A stretch of 64,000 nt of DNA from CAYGDP01 sp964348665 (GCA_964348665.1 CAYGDP010000011.1:62001-126000), one strand, 5' to 3'. Counted from the first letter of the stretch, positions 46,581 through 55,608 are shown. Made by a program: numbers and translations. The notes: generated by a model not told the origin, from the sequence alone.

Positions 46581-47450
46581 TTAATAGATATCGTGATTGT
46601 CGGGATCCGGAATATCCGGATTGGTTGTCCAAGCAGGCGCACCGTTGCATCCTGTTGACGGATTTCCACCGCCGCTGATGGCTTGTCCTCGATCGCGATA
46701 GACATAGCGTACGCTGCCGTCGGCGAAGAGCACGTTGCCTTGCCCGCGGTCGGGCAATCCGTCGGTGGAACTGGTGCTTTTGGTAAAATGGCGCGAGTGA
46801 CCAAGAACTTTGGGGTCACGATTGCACATGAACGGCTCGTCGTAGAGCATCACCTTTTTGGCAGGCGCGCGAAGTGAAGCACGACGATATGGCCGTTGCG
46901 AAGTCTGGCTGTAGAGCGCATCCACATCTTGCCCGAATGCATTCCAATTTGCACTATTATGCGGGTAAATATAGCTGTTCCCCGTCAGTTCCCACATCGG
47001 TGTATAATAACCGTAGCTGGTAGTCATGACATTCGGCGGCAAATCGGCGCAACAATGGAACGTGCTTAATTTCTTCGCGTTACTATCTGCACCAAAAAAG
47101 TAACGGTTCAGCGGACGCTCACCTGCCGGCAAGTTCGATCCCCAACAAGGCTGTCCCGGTTGCGAGAGCGTGCCGGTCGTTCCACCCAGTCCGTAAACCG
47201 TTTGTTGGCCATACGCGCATCCGGATGCTGTTGATGACGACGGTCCGATGGCAGGGAATCCACTGTAATCTTGCTCGTAAAGCATTAGTGCCACGCCAAT
47301 ATCGTGAAGATTGCTCTGGCATTTGATCGTACAGGCTCTTTTTCGCACCCCGCGTAGAGCTGGCAACAAGAGCCCCGCTAGAATCATAATGATGGTCACC
47401 ACGATCAACAACTCGATAAGCGAAAATGCAACTGCCCGGTTTGATTTCAT
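46581..47450 (-). CDS. Pseudopilin-like protein
   Basis: 289 residues with leader MKSNRAVAF, class III cleavage-type sequence SLIELLIVVTIIMILAGLLLPAL, the segment KCQSNLHDIGVALMLYEQDY, and the C-terminal H...DG signature in RHFTK...GNVLFADGSVRYV. Members of this PVC group are made in large numbers and are associated with type II secretion-like export, but none of the secretion ATPase, secretin or platform genes are nearby. The residue before the Ser-Leu-Ile core is Phe rather than Gly, so processing may be atypical. Confidence 0.82.
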   Translation of the reverse strand: MKSNRAVAFSLIELLIVVTIIMILAGLLLPALRGVRKRACTIKCQSNLHDIGVALMLYEQDYSGFPAIGPSSSTASGCAYGQQTVYGLGGTTGTLSQPGQPCWGSNLPAGERPLNRYFFGADSNAKKLSTFHCCADLPPNVMTTSYGYYTPMWELTGNSYIYPHNSANWNAFGQDVDALYSQTSQRPYRRASLRAPAKKVMLYDEPFMCNRDPKVLGHSRHFTKSTSSTDGLPDRGQGNVLFADGSVRYVYRDRGQAISGGGNPSTGCNGAPAWTTNPDIPDPDNHDIY

Positions 47451-47502
47451 ACATCTTTCCTATCTCTCCGCAACCAATGAATTACAAGAGCGACATTTCT
47501 AA

Positions 47503-47530
47503 GCAATCTGGCACGAAATCCCTTTCTTGT
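47503..47530 (-). promoter_or_regulatory. Partial match to the conserved upstream element
   Basis: Bases gcaatctg-n-cacgaaa-n5-ttcttgt match positions 54621-54648 and, more loosely, 59205-59232. It sits 53 bases before the pseudopilin start at 47450. The second half site (ttagcaattc) seen at the other two loci is absent here. Confidence 0.4.
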
Positions 47531-47638
47531 CCAGCGAGGTATTAAAAAAACCTGCCAACCGAATCATTTGCAAAATCGGCCGAGTCACTCGCCTGGCGTC
47601 TGAATGATTTGGAAGATCAAAAATCGCGCTTGGAGAAT

Positions 47639-49909
47639 CTATTTAACAGGCGAGTCTCCGATGGCGGACTGGTAGAAACGAAGGAGGTCGGTCGTCGTTT
47701 TGTCCTGCGATTTGGCTAACCCACCAGCGAGAGTTAATTTCTCTTTCAACGTGAGTTTGAGCGAGTCGAGATAAACTTCCTGGCCGCCACCGACCACCTT
47801 GAGCCGCCCACGATCGTCCACGGCTATGACTTCGACAGGAAATCCGTAACGGTCGAAGGCTACTTTCGCGCCTTTGGCGGTAGCGCGTTGCAAGTGCCAA
47901 AGCAGTTGCGTGTCCCAGAAGGCGATTTCTTCCGGTGCAGGCCCGGTGACTTTCGAAGTTTTTTGTGACGCTTTGACGGCGAGAAGTAACTGGATGTTTT
48001 TTTCTTCCTCGGCCAGCGCGGCAAGTCTTTCGCGAGAGAGTCTCTTGTAAGGGGTTTCGGTGGCACTCTCCGCGAATTCGATTCGCAGTCGGTCGGCAAG
48101 TTGCGGCAGCAATTTCTCATGAATCGGTCCGCGCCGGGCGCGTGCGCGATCAATCTCCGCGACGAGCGCGTGGTATTTCGCGCCGAGGTCGAGGATAGCT
48201 TTGCTCTCGGGAGAATTGAGTTTAGCTGCCAACGCATTGTAAGCCGCATTACCAGCAACGAATGCTCCGAGTTTTTGCTGAAACTCACGCAGGCGCACCT
48301 GCGCGATGACTAGGTCGCCGGTGTCGACAATGCGCTCAATGTCGGCTAATGTTGTTGCGAAAATTTTCTGGTCGAAATACTTTGCCATTTGATCAGCCGC
48401 GGCACGGTCGGTCTCGCTCGCGAGTGAATTGCTGGCGGTTGTGCGAAGGAAGAAGATCGTCGAGGGATTGTATTTGCGCTGCATGAACTCGACGTAGGCA
48501 TCGCGAAGTTTCGGCGAGAGAACAAAATAGCTGACGCCTTCGATGTCGAGATGCTTGCCGTAGATGTACAGATTGCCTTGCGGTGCGGCTAACGCGAGGG
48601 CGACAACCGCATTCATGATATTGGAGTAGCCCAGATAGCTATCGCCGCCGATGTTGCCGCGGCTCCCGATGTAGTCAGCATAGCCTCCGGGGTTATGGCT
48701 CAAACTGAAATACCAACGCCAGTGGTCCATGTATTTACGGTAGCCGCCACGATTAACCAAGTAGAGCGCCGGCGGGGCGGCAATCATACCGAGCGTGGCG
48801 CAGGCGTGGTTTTCGAGAGCCAGATTAGCGTGAGTGGAAAGCGAGTTGCTCAATTGCTCTGCCCATCGCGATTCCTCGTCGGCAATTGCCAGTGACAGCA
48901 CGGTATTGCCAGTACGTCCGGTAGACTGGCCGAGATCGCACGTGGTATGGTTGTAGCCGATCCACGCGACATCACCCGAAGAACCGCCAGCCGTGTGCAA
49001 GTATTTGACGAGCCGTTTCCAATTATCATCGGGCACGTCCACGCCACATTTCTCTGCCATAGCCCAAAACCAACCAACTGCGCTTCCAACAACGGTTAGG
49101 CCATTGCCCCCATAGCACTCGCTTTTCCCGTGGAAAAAGAGACCCGATTCCGCTTGTGCCGAGGCCAAATGATTCACGAGCGACTTGATTGCGGGTAATG
49201 CGCGCGAGTCTTTGGTGGCCCAATAGTATTCGCAGAGAAAAATACCCGAATAGGCATAGCCCCAATTCGAACAGCCACCGCCGTCGAGAGAAGTTTTGTT
49301 CGCGTAGGCGGCGATCAAACCAGCGGCGTATTTTTCCACCTTCGCCATGTACCGAGAGTCTTTGCGACTAAGCAATGCCAGACCGCCAACCGCGCCGGTC
49401 ACTCCACCCCAGCCCTCAATTCGATCCGCAACATACTTACAAGTTTCGTCATAGTACGCCTGCGATTTCGGACAATTGAATGGGAACACCTTACTGAACG
49501 AGCCAATGACACGGAGTTGTACGACCACTTCGCGATCGCTGTTACCTTGTTTGAGCATTATTCGCAGTTTGCCATCGCGGCCCTCGGCCTCGTCAATGGC
49601 CTCGCCAAGCATTTCCAACGGCCCGTTTCCTGCGGCGGAAGTGTTTTCTGCTGCGGGACCAAAGTGCTTGCCAGCGACACCGCGAATGATATCACGCTCT
49701 TTTATGCTGGCACGGCGCGCGGGACTGTTTGGCAACAGTTCAACGATTTCAATCTGCGATATGCCAAGCGGAACTTTACCTTTACCACCAAGCGCGCCCA
49801 GCGGGAAGATGTCGTCGGAGGTACCTGCGAATACGGGAAGTTTCAACCCCGAAACTCCAAATCCTAATAAAACCACAAACAACAAATTCAAAACGCTCTG
49901 TTTTGTCAT
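47639..49909 (-). CDS. Secreted protein with PDZ-like domain and predicted alpha-toroid (DUF6288-like)
   Basis: The start at 49909 (MTKQSVLNLLFVVLLGFGV) gives a signal peptide; the open frame further upstream reads non-coding sequence. The 756-residue product has a PDZ-like region (about residues 50-130; IEIVELLPNSPARRASIKERD). A helical repeat region with GWGGVTGAVGGLALLS, GGCSNWGYAYSG, NHTTCDLGQSTGRTGN and NHACATLGMIAAPPA follows, as in alpha/alpha-toroid proteins. The C-terminal 250 residues are charged helices. I think it belongs to the DUF6288 group, which is of unknown function. No catalytic assignment is possible. Confidence 0.6.
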   Translation of the reverse strand: MTKQSVLNLLFVVLLGFGVSGLKLPVFAGTSDDIFPLGALGGKGKVPLGISQIEIVELLPNSPARRASIKERDIIRGVAGKHFGPAAENTSAAGNGPLEMLGEAIDEAEGRDGKLRIMLKQGNSDREVVVQLRVIGSFSKVFPFNCPKSQAYYDETCKYVADRIEGWGGVTGAVGGLALLSRKDSRYMAKVEKYAAGLIAAYANKTSLDGGGCSNWGYAYSGIFLCEYYWATKDSRALPAIKSLVNHLASAQAESGLFFHGKSECYGGNGLTVVGSAVGWFWAMAEKCGVDVPDDNWKRLVKYLHTAGGSSGDVAWIGYNHTTCDLGQSTGRTGNTVLSLAIADEESRWAEQLSNSLSTHANLALENHACATLGMIAAPPALYLVNRGGYRKYMDHWRWYFSLSHNPGGYADYIGSRGNIGGDSYLGYSNIMNAVVALALAAPQGNLYIYGKHLDIEGVSYFVLSPKLRDAYVEFMQRKYNPSTIFFLRTTASNSLASETDRAAADQMAKYFDQKIFATTLADIERIVDTGDLVIAQVRLREFQQKLGAFVAGNAAYNALAAKLNSPESKAILDLGAKYHALVAEIDRARARRGPIHEKLLPQLADRLRIEFAESATETPYKRLSRERLAALAEEEKNIQLLLAVKASQKTSKVTGPAPEEIAFWDTQLLWHLQRATAKGAKVAFDRYGFPVEVIAVDDRGRLKVVGGGQEVYLDSLKLTLKEKLTLAGGLAKSQDKTTTDLLRFYQSAIGDSPVK

Positions 49910-50069
49910 ACTGATCCAGCGGTTGCGGGAGAAAAATCGCTTCCGCCGTTGTGCTGAGAACGGCAGGGATTCTTTGCTTCGCCCAGGATGAAAATGGGCA
50001 CGTCGGGAGTTTGTTTTTTCCGTTCCTTGCACGTGAGGCAATCTTATCGACATGATTGGAAGTGGTAAA

Positions 50070-50201
50070 TCAGTTAATCGGTGCGAGTCGTTTCGGTTTG
50101 TCGAGGTCAAGAAGTTTCTGCGCGGATGTTTTGCCTCCTGTCGGTACCACCACAAGAACGAAGCTAAAACACGCCAACCCGATAAGGTTTGTTTTTTTCA
50201 T
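50070..50201 (-). CDS. Small secreted peptide (43 codons)
   Basis: A short open frame, MKKTNLIGLACFSFVLVVV..., with a convincing signal peptide and GAGGA eight bases before the ATG. After the hydrophobic part it reads PTGGKTSAQKLLDLDKPKRL and stops, leaving about 20 mature residues. It starts 14 bases after the stop of the nuclease-fold gene, so it is likely co-transcribed. It could be a real small secreted peptide or the 5' remnant of a lost gene. Confidence 0.45.
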   Translation of the reverse strand: MKKTNLIGLACFSFVLVVVPTGGKTSAQKLLDLDKPKRLAPIN

Positions 50202-50215
50202 TTTGAATTCCTCGT

Positions 50216-51745
50216 TCAATCTGCTACTTGAAACCGCGTCACCACCGCCGCGTGGTCAGATGGCCAAGTGTTGTTTTGGGTGGCCTTGGAGCCACTGTTG
50301 CCGACCGTTTTCCACGATCCAAGGGTGTTTTCAACACCAGTCGTGAAAACAAGCGACCCGACGGCACGGAGGCGACGTCCTTTATAATAGATGTAATCAA
50401 TTCGATCCTGCGGCTCATCTCCCTTAAAAATAGTTGACCACGTAGTTCCTGGATCAAGAACGGGGTTAGGGTGCAGCTCACGAAACGAATCTTTTAGGCC
50501 AGCCCGCTCTAACGCCAGCGATATCGGGAAAAGAGCGGCACGCCCGTTGTGTTTGGCGCGAGCCGCGTCAGTCCAGTCGAGGTGTGAAACAGTGTTGAAG
50601 TCACCTAGAACCAAAAGCGGCGTATCGTCAGCGGAAGCAACCGCGGCGGCGAATTGTTTGAGAAATGTTTGGACTTCGGCAGGGCGGCGCGAAGCATTTT
50701 CCTCTATCAGAACGTCAACGTCGTTCGCCTTCGCCGTCTGCGCGACATAGGGCGCGTAATGTTGATAGTCTAGATGTACAACCGCGACGATAATATCGCG
50801 GCGCGGATTTTCGGAGAGATGGACACGATAACAATAGAACCCTTCGCTATCCTTTTCGGGCAGTCGTTCAAAGGGATAGCGACTCACTAATCCGTTATTG
50901 TCGGCAAACCAGCCTAACATGCCGGCCATCGCTTGGGGCGCATTGTACGGCTCTATTACACCAACGATGTCCACATCCGCCTCCACAATGGCGCGCGCGC
51001 CCTTGCTGTAGCCGTCATGCACGTTATTGAGACCGATCCAGACATTGAAGGCCATCACAGTGAGAGATTTGACTTCCTCCTTACCGGGCGCGAAGAGATC
51101 GAAACTGATTTTCGATTGCGCACTGCGTCCCCCCAAATCTGTCGCCTGTACGACCATTGTTTGCTTTCCCGTTGCCCACGAGGGCGGTGCGCCGCTGAGC
51201 GCGCCATGTTCATCCACCGAAATCCAGTCGGGGCCGCTCACTTTGCTAAACGTCAGCGTATCGTCAGCATCCACATCGAACGCGTATGCAGCGAGTTTCG
51301 CCGTCATTGGACGGCCTGCGACAGCATGACGCAGGCGGATCTCGGAACGGAATTGTGGCGCAGCCGGTCCCGCTTTACCGAGGACGGTGAATTCGACCGG
51401 TGACGCGAGAGCGTCGTAGCCGTCATTGGCTAGCAAGCAGGCGACGTAACGGCCTGGCTTGAGATTCAGTGCTCTGAAGGTAACACTTCCCGCTTTCACG
51501 CCGCTGCAGTACAAATACGTCAGTGATACTCCGCGAGACTTGCCCTCGACGGGTGCGTTGCCAGGAACGGTGTAAAGTCCGATCCAATCCTTCGCCCCGC
51601 CCGGTGTGCCCGACCATGTCGCCACGATTTCGTCGCTCTGCGAAAAACGCGTTTTATTCAGGCCAAACGTCTGCGCACGCGCGCTCGCGACGTATACGAG
51701 GAATACCAGAGCGAGTCGGATAAGCAAAAAAGATTGACGATTCAT
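50216..51745 (-). CDS. Secreted endonuclease/exonuclease/phosphatase-fold protein
   Basis: 509 residues. A signal peptide (to about residue 24, SARA) is followed by a beta domain (about 25-120) and a cadherin/Ig-like segment (about 128-220; RHAVAGRPMTAKLAAYAFDVDADDTL as a landmark). The C-terminal catalytic EEP fold (about 230-509) has FNVWIG, the acidic GVIEPYN, VHLDYQHYAPY, LGDFNT and SDHAAVV, a complete set of metal and catalytic positions. Substrates of this fold range from DNA to inositol phosphates and lipids; a secreted phosphodiesterase or phosphatase is likely. The calcium-like DVDADDTL motif suggests surface exposure. Confidence 0.8.
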   Translation of the reverse strand: MNRQSFLLIRLALVFLVYVASARAQTFGLNKTRFSQSDEIVATWSGTPGGAKDWIGLYTVPGNAPVEGKSRGVSLTYLYCSGVKAGSVTFRALNLKPGRYVACLLANDGYDALASPVEFTVLGKAGPAAPQFRSEIRLRHAVAGRPMTAKLAAYAFDVDADDTLTFSKVSGPDWISVDEHGALSGAPPSWATGKQTMVVQATDLGGRSAQSKISFDLFAPGKEEVKSLTVMAFNVWIGLNNVHDGYSKGARAIVEADVDIVGVIEPYNAPQAMAGMLGWFADNNGLVSRYPFERLPEKDSEGFYCYRVHLSENPRRDIIVAVVHLDYQHYAPYVAQTAKANDVDVLIEENASRRPAEVQTFLKQFAAAVASADDTPLLVLGDFNTVSHLDWTDAARAKHNGRAALFPISLALERAGLKDSFRELHPNPVLDPGTTWSTIFKGDEPQDRIDYIYYKGRRLRAVGSLVFTTGVENTLGSWKTVGNSGSKATQNNTWPSDHAAVVTRFQVAD

Positions 51746-51758
51746 TGGCGTGCTAGTT

Positions 51759-53108
51759 CTACTGCTTTTGAGGTTTGCTAAGATAAACCCAGACCCAGCC
51801 GTGATCTACTGATTCGTTGGTTTCATATTTATCCAATTCACAGTAGAGTTCCTTAATTTCTTCCTCGATCTTGTAGCGTTTGCTCGGCGGCTTGTCTATC
51901 TTAGCTTGGAATTTTTCTCCTTGCTCTTCAAGTTGCTCCATCTCTTTCTCGACGGTCGCCAACCGTTTTTCGATTTTGTCCCTCGCCGCCTCTTGTTCAG
52001 CGCTTAACTTGCGATTTTTTTTGGATTGACTGGTGTAATCACCCAGCAGAATGTCCATGCGCCTGTCCAGATTATAGTCGGCCACGAAGACTTTAACGCG
52101 GCCTCCGTGCCAGCGCGGCGTTGTACCTTCGGGTTCCTCTTCCTCTTTTAGCTCAGCGCCCGGAATCAAAACTTTCCCGCCTGCGAACTTCGGCGCGTTA
52201 TCCTCGCCGACGTTGCGATACCATGTCACCGATCCATTTTCCCCTCCGCAAACCAGATCGCGTTTGCCATCGCTGTCCCAGTCCCCGTAATGAATCGAGG
52301 TGCAATCCAAATTCACCGTTTGACGCGCTCCGTCCGAGTAATAATCTCCGTGATCCTCGCCAATCACCTCACCTTTGATGGTCTTAATGGGCAGATGCTT
52401 GCTCGAAAACCGGGGGCCGGTTTTGCTCCCGACATTCTTCACCCACCATGTCCCCTCCATACGCGAACCAATCCATAAATCCAGAAGACCGTCGCCATCC
52501 ATATCTGCCGCCAAAACATTGACCGCACTGGCAGGCTTGATCACTTTCCCATTTTCATCACGAATGGTTTTTGGCGAAGTAAATTGACCTTTGCCTAACC
52601 CCTTGAAGAAGTAGATGTCACCCGGATAACCGCCGGCAAGCATATCCGTCACCCCGTCACCATCGAGATCCCCGAACCAGGGATCAAACGTCCCGCATCA
52701 AGTATTCGGCACAGCGGCGGGATTATCTCCCGCTTTGAGATATTCGAATTTATCATAGCGGGGCTTTTGTTCCGTGCCGACGTTGCGATAGACCCGCACG
52801 CGAGCCTGACACCACTCGCCGCGTTTCCCTTCGCTTACCTCTCCTGTGTATTCCTCCACGCCGAATTCACCAACCAGCAGCGCGCGCTTACCCTCACTGT
52901 AAAGATCAATCAGACACGGTGCCGCATGCCCCGTAGCATCTCCTACATCAATAAACTTGTCGCCGACCTTGAGCCGAACCGGCTGCTCAAAACCATCGGC
53001 GGTTTTTGGGTTATTGATCTCCGGTCGCTTCCGTTCCGCACTATGTCCCTCCAAACAAATAGAAAAAATAGCGATCCATATAGCCACCTTAGAATAATTA
53101 GATTTCAT
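51759..53108 (-). CDS. Secreted FG-GAP/VCBS repeat protein with an in-frame TGA (possible selenocysteine)
   Basis: Two pieces in the same frame are separated by one TGA (52698-52700). Together they read as a 449-codon protein from ATG 53108 (MKSNYSKVAIWIAIF signal peptide). FG-GAP units are EYLKAGDNP..., FGDLDGDGVTDMLAGG, ADMDGDGLLDLW, GDWDSDGKRDLVCGG and ADYNLDRRMDILLG, followed by a coiled coil (about residues 375-430). The TGA is codon 137 and is directly followed by a Cys codon; similarity runs smoothly across it into the DLDGDG loop. Such TGA-Cys contexts and a hairpin downstream suggest selenocysteine, but a Cys-to-stop or Trp-to-stop mutation, or a read error, would look the same. Annotated conservatively it is a broken gene. 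Confidence 0.7.
52667..52685 (-). promoter_or_regulatory. Candidate bacterial SECIS hairpin
   Basis: In the coding-strand sense, GATCCC, a seven-base loop TGGTTCG and GGGATC form a perfect 6-bp stem. The stem begins 12 bases after the in-frame TGA and the apical loop begins 18 bases after it, with G as the second loop base. Published bacterial SECIS models ask for a short stem, a G in the first two loop positions and an apical loop some 16-37 bases after UGA, so this fits. Six-base stems also occur by chance. Confidence 0.4.
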
Positions 53109-53136
53109 GGTCATTCCATTTATGATCTCAAGCAAA

Positions 53137-53658
53137 TTATTGTCCCTGCGGCATGGCGGGCTGCCAGTTGCGCGGGTCGGTGTTGCCGCATTTGGGGCAG
53201 CGATCGGTATGCGGCACTCGTAAGGCATCCTTGAACGGAATCCACTCTTGCGTCCCGACGTATTTAAGAAGCCGTACTTCGTTCAATTGTTGCCATTCTT
53301 CGTCTTTCAATTCCTCGCCGCGCAGGTGTGCCGTCCATTTTTTCTCCCAGTTGGCCTTTTCGCCATCTTTGTATTTCACATAGGAGATCGGGAAAACCGT
53401 GCCGCAAACCTTACAGCCGGTATAATTAGCCAAATATGCAGTTTCCGCCTTGCATTTGTCACAAGGCAGTGACGGAAGCTTGTCCTGGGACACGCGGAAG
53501 CGATGCTGACAAGTCTCGCACTCCACGACCATCGTGTTCGCCGGCGGTGTCCCCGGCGTTGTCGAAGTTTGAGTCCGGCCTCCGCGAAGGAATTGAACAC
53601 CCCAGATCGTCAGCGCGACGACGACTAATCCGATTAGTATGACGGCTTTTCGAGACAT
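53137..53658 (-). CDS. Membrane-anchored zinc-ribbon protein (copy 2)
   Basis: The 173-residue protein has an N-terminal helix (RKAVILIGLVVVALTIWG), a Thr/Pro linker and the same four CxxC knuckles as the copy at 46065 (CETC, CDKC, CKVC, CPKC), ending ...RCPKCGNTDPRNW against RCPHCGNTNPSQL. It lies between the FG-GAP gene and a pseudopilin gene and starts 20 bases after the pseudopilin stop. The repeated pairing with pseudopilins suggests a shared membrane role, for instance in export or regulation; nothing more can be said. Confidence 0.72.
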   Translation of the reverse strand: MSRKAVILIGLVVVALTIWGVQFLRGGRTQTSTTPGTPPANTMVVECETCQHRFRVSQDKLPSLPCDKCKAETAYLANYTGCKVCGTVFPISYVKYKDGEKANWEKKWTAHLRGEELKDEEWQQLNEVRLLKYVGTQEWIPFKDALRVPHTDRCPKCGNTDPRNWQPAMPQGQ

Positions 53659-53677
53659 GGGTGAAAACCACTGGAAA

Positions 53678-54514
53678 TCAATACCAATCGTGACTGGGAT
53701 CGGGTGCATTAGCGTTCGTTGCCCATGCCGTCGGTGTGCCGCAGGAGCCATGACCGGCCACGCCTTTGTCACGGATTAAAAATCGCGCACTGCCATCGGC
53801 AAAAACAACGTGGGCTTTGCGGTGAAGCGTCTGCGTTTCATTGACCCAATGACGCTGGTTGATTTTCGATGTGCAAGGAGTGCTATTGTACCACATCTGC
53901 CCTTCCATCAGGGCGATCTTTCGCGCGGGCGCAACAAGTTGAGAGCGGCGAAATCCTTTCAACCTCGAACCGTCCCAGCAATAAATACTGCCGATGTCCG
54001 GCGATTCATTCCCTCCCCAGGTTCCGTCGCAACCGCCGTAACGAGGAATTTCGTAACTCGTGCCATACGCAATCCATTGGGAAGGCGCCACCACACCCCA
54101 CACTCCCCAGTCAATCCCGATGTCGCTGGGACACTGGTAAACTTTTGGCTTTGCAGTTCCGCTTCCGGTCTGAATCATGTATCGGTTCAGCGGCCGTTCG
54201 TCAAAGGGTCGCGAGCCACCACCATCGCTGCAGTTGGTTGTCGGCGCCGCGATTCCTTGCTGCCCACCGTACCCGAACTCAGTGCAACTATACGATCCAT
54301 AGACAGGTGAGAAACTGGGGTATCCGTTGTAATCCTGTTCGTAGAGGTTCAGCATCACGCCGATTTGCCGCATGTTGCTAAGACAGGCGACCGCTTTGGC
54401 GCGTTCGCGCACCTGCCGTAACGCTGGCAAGAGCAGACCCGCCAAAATCATGATGATCGTCACCACGATCAACAGCTCAATGAGCGAAAACGCCAATGTC
54501 CGTTTGGTTTTCAT
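53678..54514 (-). CDS. Pseudopilin-like protein
   Basis: 278 residues. The leader MKTKRTLAF is followed by a hydrophobic core identical in large part to the protein at 46581 (SLIELLIVVTIIMILAGLLLPALR). The segment ACLSNMRQIGVMLNLYEQDY and the C-terminal HRKAHVVFADGSARFL signature are as in the family. The upstream region carries the conserved two-half-site element (54621-54687). The GGAGTG ribosome site is close to the ATG. It is probably the first gene of an operon with the zinc-ribbon and FG-GAP genes. Confidence 0.83.
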   Translation of the reverse strand: MKTKRTLAFSLIELLIVVTIIMILAGLLLPALRQVRERAKAVACLSNMRQIGVMLNLYEQDYNGYPSFSPVYGSYSCTEFGYGGQQGIAAPTTNCSDGGGSRPFDERPLNRYMIQTGSGTAKPKVYQCPSDIGIDWGVWGVVAPSQWIAYGTSYEIPRYGGCDGTWGGNESPDIGSIYCWDGSRLKGFRRSQLVAPARKIALMEGQMWYNSTPCTSKINQRHWVNETQTLHRKAHVVFADGSARFLIRDKGVAGHGSCGTPTAWATNANAPDPSHDWY

Positions 54515-54620
54515 GGATCACTCCTGCAATCGTGTAATAATAATAACGACCGTCGCGCGGCCAGCGCAGTTCTCTTGACGGAGGTGCCCAAGCGCCGACC
54601 GCGCGATTATCCGGTCGCGC

Positions 54621-54687
54621 GCAATCTGTCACGAAACTGAATTCTTGTATTTAGCTAAAATCTATGAAAAAGTTAGCAATTCCATCA
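54621..54687. promoter_or_regulatory. Two-half-site element (candidate AraC operator) upstream of the pseudopilin operon
   Basis: The element contains gcaatctgtcacgaaa, ttcttgtatttagc and, 22 bases after the first ttagc core, ttagcaattccatca. It aligns without gaps to 59205-59271: the half sites match almost perfectly (7/7 and 14/15) while the 17-base spacer is not conserved. That pattern is typical of a binding site for a dimeric regulator such as AraC proteins. Confidence 0.55.
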
Positions 54688-54743
54688 AAGCTGTTTCTTA
54701 GCAACCAGTTGATTTTTCCGTCTTTAAAAGCGGCGCAGAACCG

Positions 54744-55559
54744 CTACGGCGGATTACCACCTTGCAGACGGGGGACGTCCTTGGGTTGTTGCGCATTTTC
54801 AATCGTTTTGGAGTTGAGAATTTGGTAGGTGGTTTCGAAGCGGGCGCGCGCCTCCCTAGGTGCCTCACCCGAACTGGAACCTTTCGCCAGGGCGGTATGA
54901 ATGCAGCCCGCACGAATCAATTCTGTCAGCTCACGAATGCGCGAAGTATCGGTAGTAACTACAAAAACAGGCTTGAGGACTGTGCCGGAACGAGCGAAGA
55001 ACGGAGCGAACGCCTGTAAATTGCGATAGTCGTAGGGTAATCCGATGAGGGTAACAACAACATCAGGAGTATGCTGGGCAATGGCAGCATCGACCGCGGC
55101 GGCGGTAAAGCCACTACCCATTTCACCAGTGGAGCGATCCTCCGAGGAAGGGGGGCGCCATTCGGCGCAAAAAGTGATTTTCCCGCCAGTCCCGCGCCGG
55201 ATGGATTCGACAACAATATCTTCATCTGAATAAGGCACAGGGCTGCGCACAAGCAGGACACGTTGGTTGGAAAAGTGTTCGACGAGATAGAGGCCAAAGC
55301 CTTGCATGACCAGTTGGCGATCAGTGAGACGTTGATGTTCGCGCTCCGCATGCCCCTCGGCAGTGGGATCGCGCCAGAGCAAGCGGATGGAGTCAGCAAT
55401 CAGGACAATCGCCAGCACGGCAGCGCAGGCAAACGCGATGAGAACGCCTTGCTTGTTACCGGCACGGTGGAGCTTGACGCCGTAAAGCATGCCAACTAGC
55501 AACGCGATGACGGCTAGCCAAAAGAATGTCGCATTAACGATTGAGCCGACAAAGTTCAT
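54744..55559 (-). CDS. Membrane protein of unknown function with Rossmann-like soluble part
   Basis: The 271-residue protein has two N-terminal helices (ATFFWLAVIALLVGMLYGVKL and GVLIAFACAAVLAIVLIADSI). The soluble part alternates strands and helices (TPDVVVTLIGLPYDY, LKPVFVVTTDTSRIRELTELIRAGC), like a periplasmic-binding or Rossmann-type fold. I do not recognise the family. It sits between two pseudopilin genes on the same strand and ends 230 bases before the next start, across the conserved element, so it may belong to the upstream operon (55.6-59.1 kb). Confidence 0.5.
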   Translation of the reverse strand: MNFVGSIVNATFFWLAVIALLVGMLYGVKLHRAGNKQGVLIAFACAAVLAIVLIADSIRLLWRDPTAEGHAEREHQRLTDRQLVMQGFGLYLVEHFSNQRVLLVRSPVPYSDEDIVVESIRRGTGGKITFCAEWRPPSSEDRSTGEMGSGFTAAAVDAAIAQHTPDVVVTLIGLPYDYRNLQAFAPFFARSGTVLKPVFVVTTDTSRIRELTELIRAGCIHTALAKGSSSGEAPREARARFETTYQILNSKTIENAQQPKDVPRLQGGNPP

Positions 55560-55608
55560 TGCTAGTTCTTGAATCGAGTACCCGTCGAGAATCGGTCAAC
55601 TCGCAGTT

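Noticed and set aside
49910..50155. Upstream extension of the toroid-domain protein
   Set aside because: The 82 extra residues are not hydrophobic in the right place and would bury the clear signal peptide that starts at 49909.
51759..53108. Genome-wide TGA reassignment to Trp or Gly
   Set aside because: Many neighbouring genes end in TGA at family-typical positions (for example ctaA, SCO-linked lipoprotein, ECF sigma), so TGA is a normal stop here.
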